Assembly: GCA_000333235.1 (NCBI GenBank) | Contig: CAPN01000051.1 | Span: 62,001-126,000 of the forward strand | Source of the DNA: Pseudoalteromonas luteoviolacea B = ATCC 29581 | GTDB taxonomy: Bacteria; Pseudomonadota; Gammaproteobacteria; Enterobacterales; Alteromonadaceae | Direction of reading: 5' to 3' | Length of the DNA: 64,000 nucleotides | Part shown: positions 34,261 to 43,725 of the stretch, piece after piece | How positions within the stretch are numbered: position 1 is the stretch's first letter | Layout: each line of letters opens with the position of its first letter | The notes under the pieces: model-generated | What the model was told of the DNA's origin: nothing | Seen by the model: only the letters and a program-made list of their open reading frames with translations | Databases searched by the model: none | Position numbers and translations under genes: made by a program

Positions 34261-34545
34261 TTAGTGAATAGGGTGATTACCATGGCGATAAAAACCCAGC
34301 TCATTTAATTTTGTCTTGATGCTCGGATCGTCTAGTCTATCCGGTGTATCTGAGTTACGTAAAAAATGGTTTTTTGGGACACAATGCAAATCCAACATTT
34401 TATGGAACAAGATAGTTCTAATGTCTAGCGCTGTCATTCCGTTATCCTGAATTGCATCAAGCTTTTCTTGAAGATCGGCAAATGGTCTCGCTTTTGCATC
34501 GTCCACTGTCGGCATCATCTGAAATAGTGATTTACCCTTAAACAT
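34261..34545 (-). CDS. Small protein of unknown function
   Basis: 94 residues, not recognised. The ATG at 34545 follows a strong SD (GAGGGGG, five bases away), which supports it being translated. The sequence has no signal peptide or membrane segment. It is mixed charge, with a helical middle (FADLQEKLDAIQDNGMTALD) and a C-terminus rich in His and Asn (YRHGNHPIH). One Cys is present (LHCVPKN). It stands alone between a convergent hydroxylase gene and the antiporter gene upstream on the same strand, with about 280 bp of AT-rich DNA before it. Confidence 0.6.
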   Translation of the reverse strand: MFKGKSLFQMMPTVDDAKARPFADLQEKLDAIQDNGMTALDIRTILFHKMLDLHCVPKNHFLRNSDTPDRLDDPSIKTKLNELGFYRHGNHPIH

Positions 34546-34777
34546 GGTAACCCCCTCGATTGTAATTTAGAAAAAATCGAAATGATAAGCTGCGTTCCTA
34601 AAATGAGATTTCTGTTTTAAAAATCGTAACTTACATATCTTTGATGGGTTAAGTGTACTCTGTTTATACGCAGAATTGCTAACTTGCATGTAAAGGTTTG
34701 TAAATCAGTTTGCATTAATTTTCTATTACAGAAACGAACCGATTTCGGACGTCTAGACGTAACTTCTTGATGGGAAA

Positions 34778-34819
34778 TGAAAATTGTTCTCAGTCTCTAA
34801 TTTGAGACTAAGAACAATT
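34778..34819 (-). terminator. Terminator of the Kef-type antiporter gene
   Basis: AATTGTTCT-C-AGTCTC (34782-34797) pairs with GAGACT-A-AGAACAATT (34804-34819). On the minus strand it is followed by TTTTCATTT. It begins 8 bp after the stop codon. Confidence 0.7.
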
Positions 34820-34826
34820 GTTTACG

Positions 34827-36398
34827 TTAACTAAAAAGTTTTTGTTTTACATGTTCGGCAAAACCGCTTCCTGCTTCTAAATAGAAGTTATAGGTAGAGT
34901 CTACGCCTAATTCTTCGAGTTCTTTTTGTTGATCGGGATAGTTTGCTATAGCGGTAACTTGACCGGCAAAACCTGACGCTTTGAGTTGCTCAAGAGCAAA
35001 GAGGTTTTGGTTGTGTTTTGGCATCGCCAACATAACCATCTCCACGCTTGAATGGTTTATACGCTGCCAAAAGTCAGGATCTGTGGCATCTGCTACTATC
35101 ACTCTACGACCGCGGGCGAGATGGTTATTTACGACTTCTGCACTTATGTCCACACCTGCGATGAGGCCTGGGTGGGTGGTATCAATGGTTTCATAGGCAC
35201 CAGTTCCAACTCGGCCCATGCCAAAAATTAATACTCGGGCAGAAGGTAGGCTAACATTCATCTCTTCCTCTAGTCGCACGTCAGATTCAAATTTTAAAAG
35301 CCAATTTTCAATTTTCACATAGAGTTCATTAGATCGCTTATTTAACGGTGAAGCAATGATAAACGTCAAAGAAACCGCGATGGCAACAACCGCCAACCAT
35401 TCGCCAGTGATAAGCTGATTAGTTGCTGCAACCGCACATACTATCAGACCAAATTCAGAGTAATTTGATAGGGTGAATGCACTCAGGAGCGAGGTACGCG
35501 CTCTTAAATTGAATAAGTTGGTAAACAGGTAATAAAGTGCAACTTTAATCGGCAAAGCTAAGATGAGAATAAGAGCGACAAGCAGTGCATCCCAACTCAT
35601 TTGTGCGTTTAAGCCGATGTTTAGGAAGAAACCGACAAGTAAGATGTCTTTCACGTTTAAGAGCGATTTTGCAAGTTCACTGGCCTTTTTATGCGGAGCG
35701 AAAATCATACCAATAATAAGCGCACCTAAATCGCCTTTTAAACCGGCGAATTCGAATGCGTGATACCCTGCGACCAAGGCAAAGAAAAAGCCGAATAATG
35801 GCAGTAATTCACCGTGTTTCGAGCGATTTAAAATCCAAAACATAATTGGACGGATTAATGGCAAACCAATTAATAGCGCAAATGCCCAAATATTTGGCGT
35901 TTTTCCAGTGCTAACAGCAAGAAAAATAACCGCAAAGATATCTTGCATAATCAATATGCCGATAGCAATTTTACCGTGGAAACTGTTCATTTCACCACGT
36001 TCTTCTAAGACTTTTACCGCGAAAACAGTGCTTGAAAAACTAAATGCAAATGCAACTAAAGCAGCGCTTTGCCAGCTTAATTCGGTAAAAAGAGGTAAAC
36101 TAAGGGCACCCAACATCAGGCTTAGACTTGTAAAGAAAAACGTACTGGCAATAATATGCAAGGTAGCCGGAGCCCATACTTGCAATTTCGTTAGGTTACG
36201 CACGTGTAACTTAAGACCAATAGTGAAAAGCAAGAGCGTAACGCCTAAATCGGCAAGTTGTTCTAGCAAGGGAGTGGCATTAAAACCTAGCCCATTGAGT
36301 ACAAAACCAGCAATGAGAAATCCAATTAAAGGCGGGAGCTTCAGTTGATATACCGCAAATCCACACAGAAATGCGACGGCGAAGAACACAAGTTCCAT
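34827..36398 (-). CDS. Kef-type monovalent cation:proton antiporter with TrkA-N domain
   Basis: 523 residues. Residues 1-370 form about 12-13 membrane segments of the CPA2 type (YQLKLPPLIGFLIAGFVLNG, TLLLFTIGLKLHVRNL, FSFSSTVFAVKVLEERGE, GFFLNIGLNA). Residues about 385-500 are a Rossmann-like regulatory domain (VLIFGMGRVGTGAYETID, GVDISAEVVNNHLARG, VIVADATDP), as in KefB/KefC. It probably exports K+ (or Na+) against protons under NAD(H) or nucleotide control. No KefF/KefG-type ancillary oxidoreductase adjoins, so glutathione-adduct control is not implied. Confidence 0.9.
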   Translation of the reverse strand: MELVFFAVAFLCGFAVYQLKLPPLIGFLIAGFVLNGLGFNATPLLEQLADLGVTLLLFTIGLKLHVRNLTKLQVWAPATLHIIASTFFFTSLSLMLGALSLPLFTELSWQSAALVAFAFSFSSTVFAVKVLEERGEMNSFHGKIAIGILIMQDIFAVIFLAVSTGKTPNIWAFALLIGLPLIRPIMFWILNRSKHGELLPLFGFFFALVAGYHAFEFAGLKGDLGALIIGMIFAPHKKASELAKSLLNVKDILLVGFFLNIGLNAQMSWDALLVALILILALPIKVALYYLFTNLFNLRARTSLLSAFTLSNYSEFGLIVCAVAATNQLITGEWLAVVAIAVSLTFIIASPLNKRSNELYVKIENWLLKFESDVRLEEEMNVSLPSARVLIFGMGRVGTGAYETIDTTHPGLIAGVDISAEVVNNHLARGRRVIVADATDPDFWQRINHSSVEMVMLAMPKHNQNLFALEQLKASGFAGQVTAIANYPDQQKELEELGVDSTYNFYLEAGSGFAEHVKQKLFS

Positions 36399-36695
36399 AA
36401 ATCTTCCAATTTTATATACGCAAGTTCGAGTGTATCAAAACTCGACGACAGATAAATAAACTTATCGTCTATATGCTAATTATCTTGTAAACGAGTTTGG
36501 ATTCAGATTGTTTTTGAAGCGATTTCGTTTTTAATCTCTGCGTTTGGTTAAGAAGTGAACAGTTCTTTGGTGTCATACAATAGCAATTCTCAACGAAATC
36601 ACATTTCTTTTAATATCATTGAAAATTTTCGCTGACAAGCCGAAAAGAATGTGGTTAAGATGCTAAGTAAGGGAACATTCTCGATAGGAGAGGAA
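36399..36695. other. 297-bp divergent gap with no recognised element
   Basis: This AT-rich region between the divergent antiporter and Spo0M-like genes must contain both promoters. I see no gene, strong hairpin or recognisable operator in it. Confidence 0.4.
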
Positions 36696-37439
36696 ATGTT
36701 TAAAAAAGTACTCGCATCAGTAGGTATCGGTGCGGCGAAAGTGGATACTATCTTAGAAACGGAACACTTACATCCAGGCCAAAAATTTCAAGCCAAAATC
36801 CATATTCAAGGTGGTAATGTGGCACAAGATATTACAGGCTTGCAACTTGCTTTGGTTACTAAAGTAAAAGTTGAAGGTGATGAAGGCAGTTATTTTATTA
36901 ATCATATCATCGACAAATGGCGACTTGCTGAACACTTCACCATAGCTCCAGGTGAACAACGGGTTATTCCGTTTGAAGCTCGATTGCATTCAGAAACGCC
37001 GATCACAGAGCTACCTACCGCTGTAAATCAAACACATGTATGGATAGATACGGGGCTAGATATTGATTTAGCGGTTGATCCATCCGATCGTGATTTTTTG
37101 CATATATATCCAAATGATGCAGTAAATACCTGTTTACAGGCAATGGAAAAGCTTGGCTTTGCGTTAGTAAAAGCAGATGTTGAAAAAGGGTTTTTAAAAG
37201 CATCAAGTTTCCACTCTGTGTCGGGTTGTTATCAAGAACTTGAATTCAGGCCTCGTGCGCGCTCTATGTTTGGTATTCAAGAGGTGGAATTATCGTTTGT
37301 GCCAGAAGCGCATCAAACTCACGTATTAGTCGAATTGGACAGAGCTTTCAGGCAAGATGGTTATGTTGACTTAACGATAGAGCATGATCACGTTAATTTA
37401 TCCCAAATTTGCGATCAACTTGAACGACTGTTTGCATAA
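36696..37439 (+). CDS. Spo0M-like (SpoOM family) protein
   Basis: 247 residues from the ATG at 36696 (MFKKVLASVGIGAAKVDTIL); the frame opens at 36651, but AGGAG lies five bases before 36696. The arrestin-like Spo0M fold is shown by ILETEHLHPGQKFQAKIHIQ, a conserved FTIAPGEQRVIPFEARLHSE and DTGLDIDLAVDPSDRDFLHI. The C-terminal third has ELEFRPRARSMFGIQEVELS. In Bacillus the homologue influences sporulation and cytoskeletal behaviour; in gammaproteobacteria the role is not known. It is monocistronic with a strong terminator. Confidence 0.9.
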   Translation: MFKKVLASVGIGAAKVDTILETEHLHPGQKFQAKIHIQGGNVAQDITGLQLALVTKVKVEGDEGSYFINHIIDKWRLAEHFTIAPGEQRVIPFEARLHSETPITELPTAVNQTHVWIDTGLDIDLAVDPSDRDFLHIYPNDAVNTCLQAMEKLGFALVKADVEKGFLKASSFHSVSGCYQELEFRPRARSMFGIQEVELSFVPEAHQTHVLVELDRAFRQDGYVDLTIEHDHVNLSQICDQLERLFA

Positions 37440-37455
37440 TACTTTTGATTAAATA

Positions 37456-37481
37456 AAAGCCCAGCGAGTCTGGGCTTTTTT
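37456..37481 (+). terminator. Rho-independent terminator after spo0M-like gene
   Basis: AAAGCCCAG (37456-37464), loop CGAGT, CTGGGCTTT (37470-37478), then a run of T. A textbook intrinsic terminator. Confidence 0.88.
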
Positions 37482-37534
37482 GTCATTCATCGATATTTGG
37501 TATTATCTAAAGTTTTCTTTAAATAGGTGTTTCA

Positions 37535-37984
37535 ATGAACCAAATTACCTTAAAAAGATTTAATGAACTGAGCGTAGATGAGCTTTACGACTTTTTAAAA
37601 TTGCGTGTCGATGTGTTTGTCGTAGAGCAAAGTTGCCCGTATCCAGAACTCGACAATATTGATAAAGCACTGACGACAGTCCACTTCTTAGTTCGGCACG
37701 CGGGCGAAATCGTAGCATACGGTAGATGCTATGAAAAAACGGATAATATCTTAGCGTTAGGGCGTATCGTGGTTTCTAAAGGGGCAAGAGGGAATGGCTC
37801 GGCGAAAACGTTGTTACGTGCTATGTTGGCGTATTGTGGTAACCATTCATATTGCAACGTGGTTTTTTTGAGTGCTCAAGTCTATTTGAAAGCATTTTAT
37901 CGTGCGTTTGGGTTTGAAGAAATAGGCGAGGAATACCTAGAAGATGGTATTCCTCATCAAGATATGCAACTCAATTTACAGTGA
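37535..37984 (+). CDS. elaA: ElaA family GNAT acetyltransferase
   Basis: 149 residues. LYDFLKLRVDVFVVEQSCPY PELD near the N-terminus is the ElaA hallmark. The acetyl-CoA site (LALGRIVVSKGARGNGSAKTLL) and the ending AFYRAFGFEEIGEEYLEDGI complete the pattern. The substrate is not known for the family. The stop overlaps the 3' end of the convergent SNF transporter gene by 9 bp, so both genes end inside each other without a separate terminator. Confidence 0.92.
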   Translation: MNQITLKRFNELSVDELYDFLKLRVDVFVVEQSCPYPELDNIDKALTTVHFLVRHAGEIVAYGRCYEKTDNILALGRIVVSKGARGNGSAKTLLRAMLAYCGNHSYCNVVFLSAQVYLKAFYRAFGFEEIGEEYLEDGIPHQDMQLNLQ

Positions 37985-39316
37985 ATTGAAAAACACTAAC
38001 GCGATGGCAAGCGGGCAAATAAACTTGATATACCATGGCCAAATTTTCCAAAATACCCCGTTCTCTACGTCACCACAGCCACTTTTTATTTCTTCAAGCA
38101 GGCTGTGGCGGTGCCACATCCAGCCCACGAAAATACAGCACAGCATGCCCAAAAGAGGTTGGCCGAATTGCGTGGTTAATGCGATTACAAAACTAAACAA
38201 ACTAGAAAAGTTAAAGACGATAGTAAAACTGACAACAGCAATAAGTCCACCAATTACCCAAGTTGCTTGTAAACGATCCATTCCAAATTTCTCAACGGTG
38301 TAACTTACGGGGGCTTCGAGCATCGATATCGACGACGTCAGCGCGGCAATACTCATTAAGGCAAAAAATGCAAAGGCCACAACCAGACCGATATCACCCA
38401 TACTATTAAAAAGCGCAGGTAAAACTTGGAAAACGAGCGTGTCTTCAGAGAGTAAAGTGCCATTGTCTGAAAAAATCTCAACACCTTGTGCTTGCGCGAC
38501 ATACATCGCAGGGATGATAAGTAGTCCCGCAACGAATGCAATTAAGACATCGATAAGGGTAACGTATGCGCCCAGTGATACTAGATTTTCTTGTTTAGAA
38601 ATATAAGAGCCGTAGATAATCATTACGCTAGTACCGAGTGACAAAGAAAAGAATGCTTGCCCTAAGGCACTAACTAATAAGTCTGGGTTTAGAATTTGAG
38701 AAAAGTCTGGCACAAGATACGCTTGCAGGCCTTGAGAAGCGCCATCTTGAGTTAAAACGTAGGCGATAAGCAACGCCAATATACCAAGCAAAGCAGGCAT
38801 GAGTCGCTTTGACCACTTTTCGATACCATTTTCAACGCCTTTACTAATAATAGAGATAGTGAGCATAATGAACACGGCAGTGAAAATGAGATCTCGTCCC
38901 AATGATTGTGTGCTTAGCCATCCCGCAGTGGCATCTAGAGAGGTTATTTCAGCAATAGGCGTTAGCGTTGCTGAGAGCATCCAACCAGCCACAATAGCAT
39001 AAAAGCTTAAAATTAAACCCGCACAGATAATACCGCCGAAGCCAACAATAAACGCGAATTTGGGTTGCTTTGGGGCTATTTTACGCAGTGACGTGACCGC
39101 ATTGGCTTGCCCATGTCGTCCCACGACAAGTTCGGCCATTAAAGCCGGATAAGCTAGACAAAACGCTAAAACTAAGTATACAAATACAAAAGCTGCACCA
39201 CCATTACTGGCAGTTTGTGTTGGAAAACCCCAGATATTACCAAGTCCTACCGCGGATCCGGCGGCAGCCATGATAAAGCCAAAACGCGAGCTGAACTCGC
39301 CGCGTACACTACTCAT
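37976..39316 (-). CDS. Sodium:neurotransmitter symporter (SNF) family transporter
   Basis: 446 residues with about 11-12 membrane segments. The LeuT-type TM1 unwound region (AAAGSAVGLGNIWGFPTQTASN) is diagnostic of the NSS/SNF family. TM6-8 residues include FFSLSLGTSVMIIYGSYISK and the later Na+-site segment LMSIAALTSSISMLEAPVSY. Members import amino acids or similar amines with Na+. The substrate here cannot be told. It is a single gene, convergent with elaA. Confidence 0.93.
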   Translation of the reverse strand: MSSVRGEFSSRFGFIMAAAGSAVGLGNIWGFPTQTASNGGAAFVFVYLVLAFCLAYPALMAELVVGRHGQANAVTSLRKIAPKQPKFAFIVGFGGIICAGLILSFYAIVAGWMLSATLTPIAEITSLDATAGWLSTQSLGRDLIFTAVFIMLTISIISKGVENGIEKWSKRLMPALLGILALLIAYVLTQDGASQGLQAYLVPDFSQILNPDLLVSALGQAFFSLSLGTSVMIIYGSYISKQENLVSLGAYVTLIDVLIAFVAGLLIIPAMYVAQAQGVEIFSDNGTLLSEDTLVFQVLPALFNSMGDIGLVVAFAFFALMSIAALTSSISMLEAPVSYTVEKFGMDRLQATWVIGGLIAVVSFTIVFNFSSLFSFVIALTTQFGQPLLGMLCCIFVGWMWHRHSLLEEIKSGCGDVENGVFWKIWPWYIKFICPLAIALVFFNSL

Positions 39317-39428
39317 ATTATTATATTTCTCTTATTCTTTACTGCGCCAACAATCTACTGTAAATAGCTGCAAATAAAAAGGCTTATTTTAAGATTGAGT
39401 TTAAGTAAAAACTCTAAACCGACTGATT

Positions 39429-40736
39429 TTATTGTTGAATTTTCGCAACAGGCGTCAAAGGAAAGGAAAAACAAAAGCGGGCTCCACCGAATTTTTCACT
39501 TTTAGTGACTGTGACCTGTCCGTGATGCCAATCTGCGACCTTAGCAACAATGGCAAGCCCTAAACCATAACTTTGACCGGCGCGGTTTCGATGACTTTGT
39601 TCTTTATAAAAGGGAGTGAAAACATGCTGCCAATTTTCTTTTGCAATTCCAGGGCCATCATCTTCTATGAAAATAAATGCTTGATTATCTTGGCTTTGAG
39701 CATGGAGATAAATGTGATGTTTTGCAAAATCACAGGCGTTATTGAGGAGGTTGCTAATCGCACGGGCAAGCCAATGTAAGTCGGCGGTGATGATAAAATC
39801 ATTGGTGACGCTAACCGTTAACCGCAAGTTTCGGTCTGCTACTTTGAGCTTTAATTGCTCGGCAATATTGCTCAGGTATATCTCTATATTTGTTGTTTCA
39901 AAGTTTAGAGCTTGTGCTTTTTGTTCAAGCGTTGCAAAAGAAAGATAACTTTTAAGCATGGACTCCATTTGTACTAAATCGGCTTCCATTCTAGCTAAAT
40001 AGTGTTTCGCTTCTGCTATATCATCCGATTCAATTGCGGCCTCTACACCAAATCGTAAGCAAGCAACGGGTGTACGAATGTCATGAGACAAACTTGATGC
40101 CATCAGTTTATTCTCAGCCAAGAGTTTTTCAATTTGGTTTGCCATTCGATTAAAGGCAAGTTCTACATCTCTAATGTAGGTGAAGTGATTTACTTCGATA
40201 CGCGCAGTCACATCACCTGCCGCAAATCGTTTAGCGGCTTGAGTAAGCAAGCTTAGTCTTTTTGCTAAGGGGGCTAAAATAAACCACATAAATATGCAAA
40301 CGCCTGAATAGAATAATAAAGTAAGCACGATGTCGACACGTTCAATTTTATCTGGTGTTTTAGCGAGGCGAATTTCTAAATAGTGGGGTAGAAGAGATGC
40401 AGAGCTTTTTAATAAGTAAAAGCCGTCACCATCTTCAAGAATTAAGCCTTCGTACTCGAGCATTTGCTTAGTCAGCTCTGTCGGAAGTGCAAGTGAAGAG
40501 GCTTCTTTCATTTTAATGTCAAGCTTAAAGTTTTGCGCGAACTTAGCGGTCAACGCGTTTCTATCTTCGATATTTACGCTCTCTAAGTGCGAAGTGATCC
40601 CTGCCACAATTTTACTTTCCCACGCGAACTTATCTTCTACGTCTAATGAATTTTGGCTAAAACTATCAATAAGCCAACCAAGGACAACAAGAGAGAATAG
40701 GGCGCTGGATAAAAGCGACAGATAAAGCTTACGCAT
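39429..40736 (-). CDS. RstB-like sensor histidine kinase
   Basis: 435 residues. TM1 is about 7-25, a periplasmic domain of about 110 residues follows, TM2 is near 138-158 (IVLTLLFYSGVCIFMWFILA), then HAMP (RLSLLTQAAKRFAAGDVTAR). The H-box (ASSLSHDIRTPVACLRFG) contains the phosphorylated His; N-box NLLNNACDFAKHH, G1 EDDGPGIAKENW and G2 GLGLAIVAKV complete the kinase. It is the second gene of a minus-strand pair after its cognate regulator (42 bp apart). Together they resemble RstBA of enterics, whose stimulus is uncertain. Confidence 0.92.
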   Translation of the reverse strand: MRKLYLSLLSSALFSLVVLGWLIDSFSQNSLDVEDKFAWESKIVAGITSHLESVNIEDRNALTAKFAQNFKLDIKMKEASSLALPTELTKQMLEYEGLILEDGDGFYLLKSSASLLPHYLEIRLAKTPDKIERVDIVLTLLFYSGVCIFMWFILAPLAKRLSLLTQAAKRFAAGDVTARIEVNHFTYIRDVELAFNRMANQIEKLLAENKLMASSLSHDIRTPVACLRFGVEAAIESDDIAEAKHYLARMEADLVQMESMLKSYLSFATLEQKAQALNFETTNIEIYLSNIAEQLKLKVADRNLRLTVSVTNDFIITADLHWLARAISNLLNNACDFAKHHIYLHAQSQDNQAFIFIEDDGPGIAKENWQHVFTPFYKEQSHRNRAGQSYGLGLAIVAKVADWHHGQVTVTKSEKFGGARFCFSFPLTPVAKIQQ

Positions 40737-40778
40737 TATTGGCTCTTAGAATGACATGAATCGAAAGCATGAAGGCTC

Positions 40779-41483
40779 TCACCACGCGCTTGGTACCATT
40801 AGGTATCCTTTACCCCAAATCGTTTTGATTTTCTCAGGGTTTTGAGGGTCGTCGTTAAATTTCTTTCTTAATGCTGAGATTAAGACATCGACACTTCGAT
40901 CTAAACCGTCATATTCACGGCCTTTCGTTGCTTTGAATACAGCATCTCGAGAAAGTACTTTCCCTGCATTCTCAGCAAGAAATGTGAGCAATAAATATTC
41001 AGAGGTGGATACTTGGATTTCTTTAGAATCTAAGATTACTTTTCGTGAATCAGTCTCAATGGTAAGTTTTCCGACATTAAGAGAAGCGGTTTCATTTGTC
41101 GCGATAGTCACATCCGCGTTCGTACGAAGGGCTGATTTGATTCGGGCCAATAAAGCTCGCGGGCGAACCGGTTTAATGATGTAGTCACTCGCACCAACTT
41201 CGAGACCGATGACTTCATCCATTTCTTCGTCTTTAGCTGTCATCATTAAGATTGGTTTTTGAAAAAATTGCCGAAGCGCACGGCATACGCTGATCCCGTC
41301 TAAACCGGGTAACATTATGTCTAAAAGCACAAGATCTGGATTAATTTTTTTGACTTCGCTAATCGCGAGGTCGCCGCGACTACAAACTTGGGTTTGGTAC
41401 CCTTGATTGTTGAGATATTCTGCAACCCATTGCGCAAGCGAGGTGTCATCTTCAACAAGCAAAATAGTGCCGTAATTTTCCAT
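40779..41483 (-). CDS. RstA-like OmpR-family response regulator
   Basis: 234 residues from the ATG at 41483 (MENYGTILLVEDDTSLAQWV); a TTG at 41501 is less likely. The intact receiver domain has the acidic pair ED, phospho-acceptor Asp in DLVLLDIMLPG, Thr in LMMTAKDEE and Lys in YIIKPVRPR. The C-terminal winged helix (STSEYLLLTFLAENAGKVLS, DGLDRSVDVLISALRKKF) ends KTIWGKGYLMVPSAW, as in enteric RstA (KGYLFAPHAW). It precedes and pairs with the RstB-like kinase. The orphan regulator near 27 kb is a paralogue with a degraded receiver. Confidence 0.93.
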   Translation of the reverse strand: MENYGTILLVEDDTSLAQWVAEYLNNQGYQTQVCSRGDLAISEVKKINPDLVLLDIMLPGLDGISVCRALRQFFQKPILMMTAKDEEMDEVIGLEVGASDYIIKPVRPRALLARIKSALRTNADVTIATNETASLNVGKLTIETDSRKVILDSKEIQVSTSEYLLLTFLAENAGKVLSRDAVFKATKGREYDGLDRSVDVLISALRKKFNDDPQNPEKIKTIWGKGYLMVPSAW

Positions 41484-41657
41484 AATCTTCCCAATTGCCA
41501 AGTTACATTTAGTTTAGATGAATTGAAGTATATCTCCAGTGTTATTCGTCTACTGTAAAAAATTGTAATGCATTGTTTTAATATAAAATATCTAAATGTG
41601 ATTATTCCTAAGCATCGATATGCAATTACGGTAGGTTGCGAAAGGTAAAAATGCGGT

Positions 41658-42464
41658 TTAGCCTTTTACCGTGATTTTTTCAATAAGCACTTTTGACAAA
41701 TGACGCTGTAGATCCGGTGTTAATGCACTCACTTCGGTTTCGCTACATGCCCCTGAGCGCTTTGTAAGTTTGGATAAGGTCTCCGAAACGACGTATTTTG
41801 GGATAGTGACATGTTTCGTACTTCTAACCAAACGCGCTTCTTCCGTGTTTTGTGATTGAACGAATTCAATAACTTGCTGTTCATTCGCGATTTGCTGTGA
41901 TTTTATCACTTGATAACGAAGTGGCTTGTTTTGAAAGCTTGCGGTGTCAATCGAGGCTTTCGCAAACCATATAACATCGGATGATTGGTTGTGTGTCAAA
42001 CGCATCGAAATTGAAGCAAGTACATTTTTACACGTTTGTTGTTGGGGTAGCGCGGCAAGAAGCGCTAACCGTTCTTTATTACCAGCAAGTTGGATTTTGT
42101 AGTTTTTATCTTCGACAAACTCTAAATCAAGCTGTTGTAATGTGAGTAAATAATTCGCACTTTCGTGATCAACAATACGCAGACCTTTTTTATTCATTAG
42201 TTCGATGATGTGTGCGTTGAGGGGGGCCGTTAGACTTACTCGACTTGAATTGATAAAGACGGTGTCACCTTTTTTAATCGGGTGAGCTGGCAGCTGGACT
42301 GATTTTACTCGCGCGCTTTCAGTTACACTGCTATAAGCAACTTCATAAACCTGAGTTGCAAGAGGCGGCTTTTTCGGGGTTGAAAGTAAAGGAGCTGGCT
42401 GTTTAATAAGCTGACATCCTGATAATGTCACTGCTGCTACTATCAAACTAATCCGAAAAGTCAT
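41658..42464 (-). CDS. Predicted lipoprotein of unknown function
   Basis: 268 residues from the ATG at 42464, six bases after AGGTGG; upstream ATG/TTG choices add a hydrophilic tail before the signal. The signal peptide MTFRISLIVAAVTLSGC ends in a lipobox. A Pro-rich linker follows (PAPLLSTPKKPPLATQ), then a mixed alpha/beta domain with two parts resembling stress-type or assembly lipoproteins (LNAHIIELMNKKGLRIVDHE, SANYLLTLQQLDLEFV). No enzymatic motif is seen. It diverges from a beta-lactamase-like serine hydrolase; a cell-envelope role is all that can be inferred. Confidence 0.75.
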   Translation of the reverse strand: MTFRISLIVAAVTLSGCQLIKQPAPLLSTPKKPPLATQVYEVAYSSVTESARVKSVQLPAHPIKKGDTVFINSSRVSLTAPLNAHIIELMNKKGLRIVDHESANYLLTLQQLDLEFVEDKNYKIQLAGNKERLALLAALPQQQTCKNVLASISMRLTHNQSSDVIWFAKASIDTASFQNKPLRYQVIKSQQIANEQQVIEFVQSQNTEEARLVRSTKHVTIPKYVVSETLSKLTKRSGACSETEVSALTPDLQRHLSKVLIEKITVKG

Positions 42465-42561
42465 GCACATCCACCTATCATTATATAAAAGCTGACATTG
42501 TACGTGAGAAGTCAGCAAAGTTCATGTTACTATTGTATCGAGTTGTTTAAAAAAATCTTAT

Positions 42562-43725
42562 ATGAAGTATCTGATTACATTAACATTGCTTGTAACAACG
42601 AGCTTCACCCAGTTTTCTTGGGCGGGAAGTGTTTCGTCTTGGAAGCAATTTACCCAGCAGTATTCTAAGCAGGCTGAAGAAAAACTCAAAGAAAAATCGG
42701 TGCCAGGGGCCGCGCTTACTATTGTACATACTCAACATGGTAATCTTGCCAAAGGTATAGGGGTAACCAAAACCCGTGGTGGCAAACGAGTCAATGAACA
42801 TACTCGATTTCGCTTGGCGTCGGTGTCTAAAACCTTTGCGGGTTCGCTGACTGCAAAGTTAGCTGCGGAAGGTAAGATTGAGCTTGATGGTTTTGTGTCG
42901 GATTATTTACCTTATTTTGAAAACACTAAATATAAATCCCTGCGAGTTTATCATTTATTGAGTCATTCAAGTGGACTGGTTCCTAACGCTTACGATAACT
43001 TGGTTGAATCGAGAATGGATTATGAAGACATTAAAGCACGCGTTTTAAATGTCGAGGCCATCTGTGAGCCAGGTAAATGTTATGGCTATCAAAATGTCAT
43101 GTTTAGTTTGATTGGTGATGTTATTGCGTCGGCAACGGGGATCAGTTATGAAACTTGGATTTCTGACTTTATTTTTGCACCACTCGGAATGCGAGATGGG
43201 GGCGTCGGCTATGAGAATATGGTGCGCGATACAAACTACGCAGAACCACATGTTAAAGGTCGCAGTCGTTGGTACACCACTAAATTAAAATCCCATTACT
43301 ATAAAGTGTTACCAGCCGCGGGGGTTAACGCAAGTGCTGCTGATATGGAAAAATGGCTTGAAGCTCAGCTAGGTTTAATGCCAGCAGTGCTATCGCTGGA
43401 TGCTTTGACGACTCAATCTCGCCCTTACACGTTAACGAAACGAGAATTACGCAGACGAACCTGGAAAGGTAGCATAGAAGAAGCGCACTATGGACTAGGA
43501 TGGCGAATATACGATTATCAGGGCGAAACCATTTATTATCATAGTGGTTGGGTGCAAGGTTATCGCACAGACGTCGTAGTAATACCAAGGCTAGGTATTG
43601 GTTTTAGTTTATTATTGAACGCAGAGGCCTCTATGCTTAATGAACTGACGACGACGTTTATTACTCAGGTGTTAGAAAGAGAAGCGTCGAGCTTGGAACA
43701 ATTACAGCTCGACGAAACCCATTAG
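42562..43725 (+). CDS. Secreted serine hydrolase, class C beta-lactamase/penicillin-binding family
   Basis: 387 residues with a signal peptide (about 1-22, LVTTSFTQFSWAGS). The catalytic SxxK is SVSK at 87-90, the YxN motif is Tyr176-Gln-Asn178 (CYGYQN), and the third motif is HSGW (a variant of KTG) near residue 335. This pattern fits the beta-lactamase-related esterases and D-aminopeptidases as well as AmpC-type enzymes. Resistance activity cannot be assumed. Its stop overlaps the end of convergent yhbY by four bases. Confidence 0.9.
   Translation: MKYLITLTLLVTTSFTQFSWAGSVSSWKQFTQQYSKQAEEKLKEKSVPGAALTIVHTQHGNLAKGIGVTKTRGGKRVNEHTRFRLASVSKTFAGSLTAKLAAEGKIELDGFVSDYLPYFENTKYKSLRVYHLLSHSSGLVPNAYDNLVESRMDYEDIKARVLNVEAICEPGKCYGYQNVMFSLIGDVIASATGISYETWISDFIFAPLGMRDGGVGYENMVRDTNYAEPHVKGRSRWYTTKLKSHYYKVLPAAGVNASAADMEKWLEAQLGLMPAVLSLDALTTQSRPYTLTKRELRRRTWKGSIEEAHYGLGWRIYDYQGETIYYHSGWVQGYRTDVVVIPRLGIGFSLLLNAEASMLNELTTTFITQVLEREASSLEQLQLDETH

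Noticed and set aside
42562..43725. AmpC beta-lactamase resistance gene
   Set aside because: Motifs fit the wider serine hydrolase family; HSG replaces KTG, so resistance is not supported.
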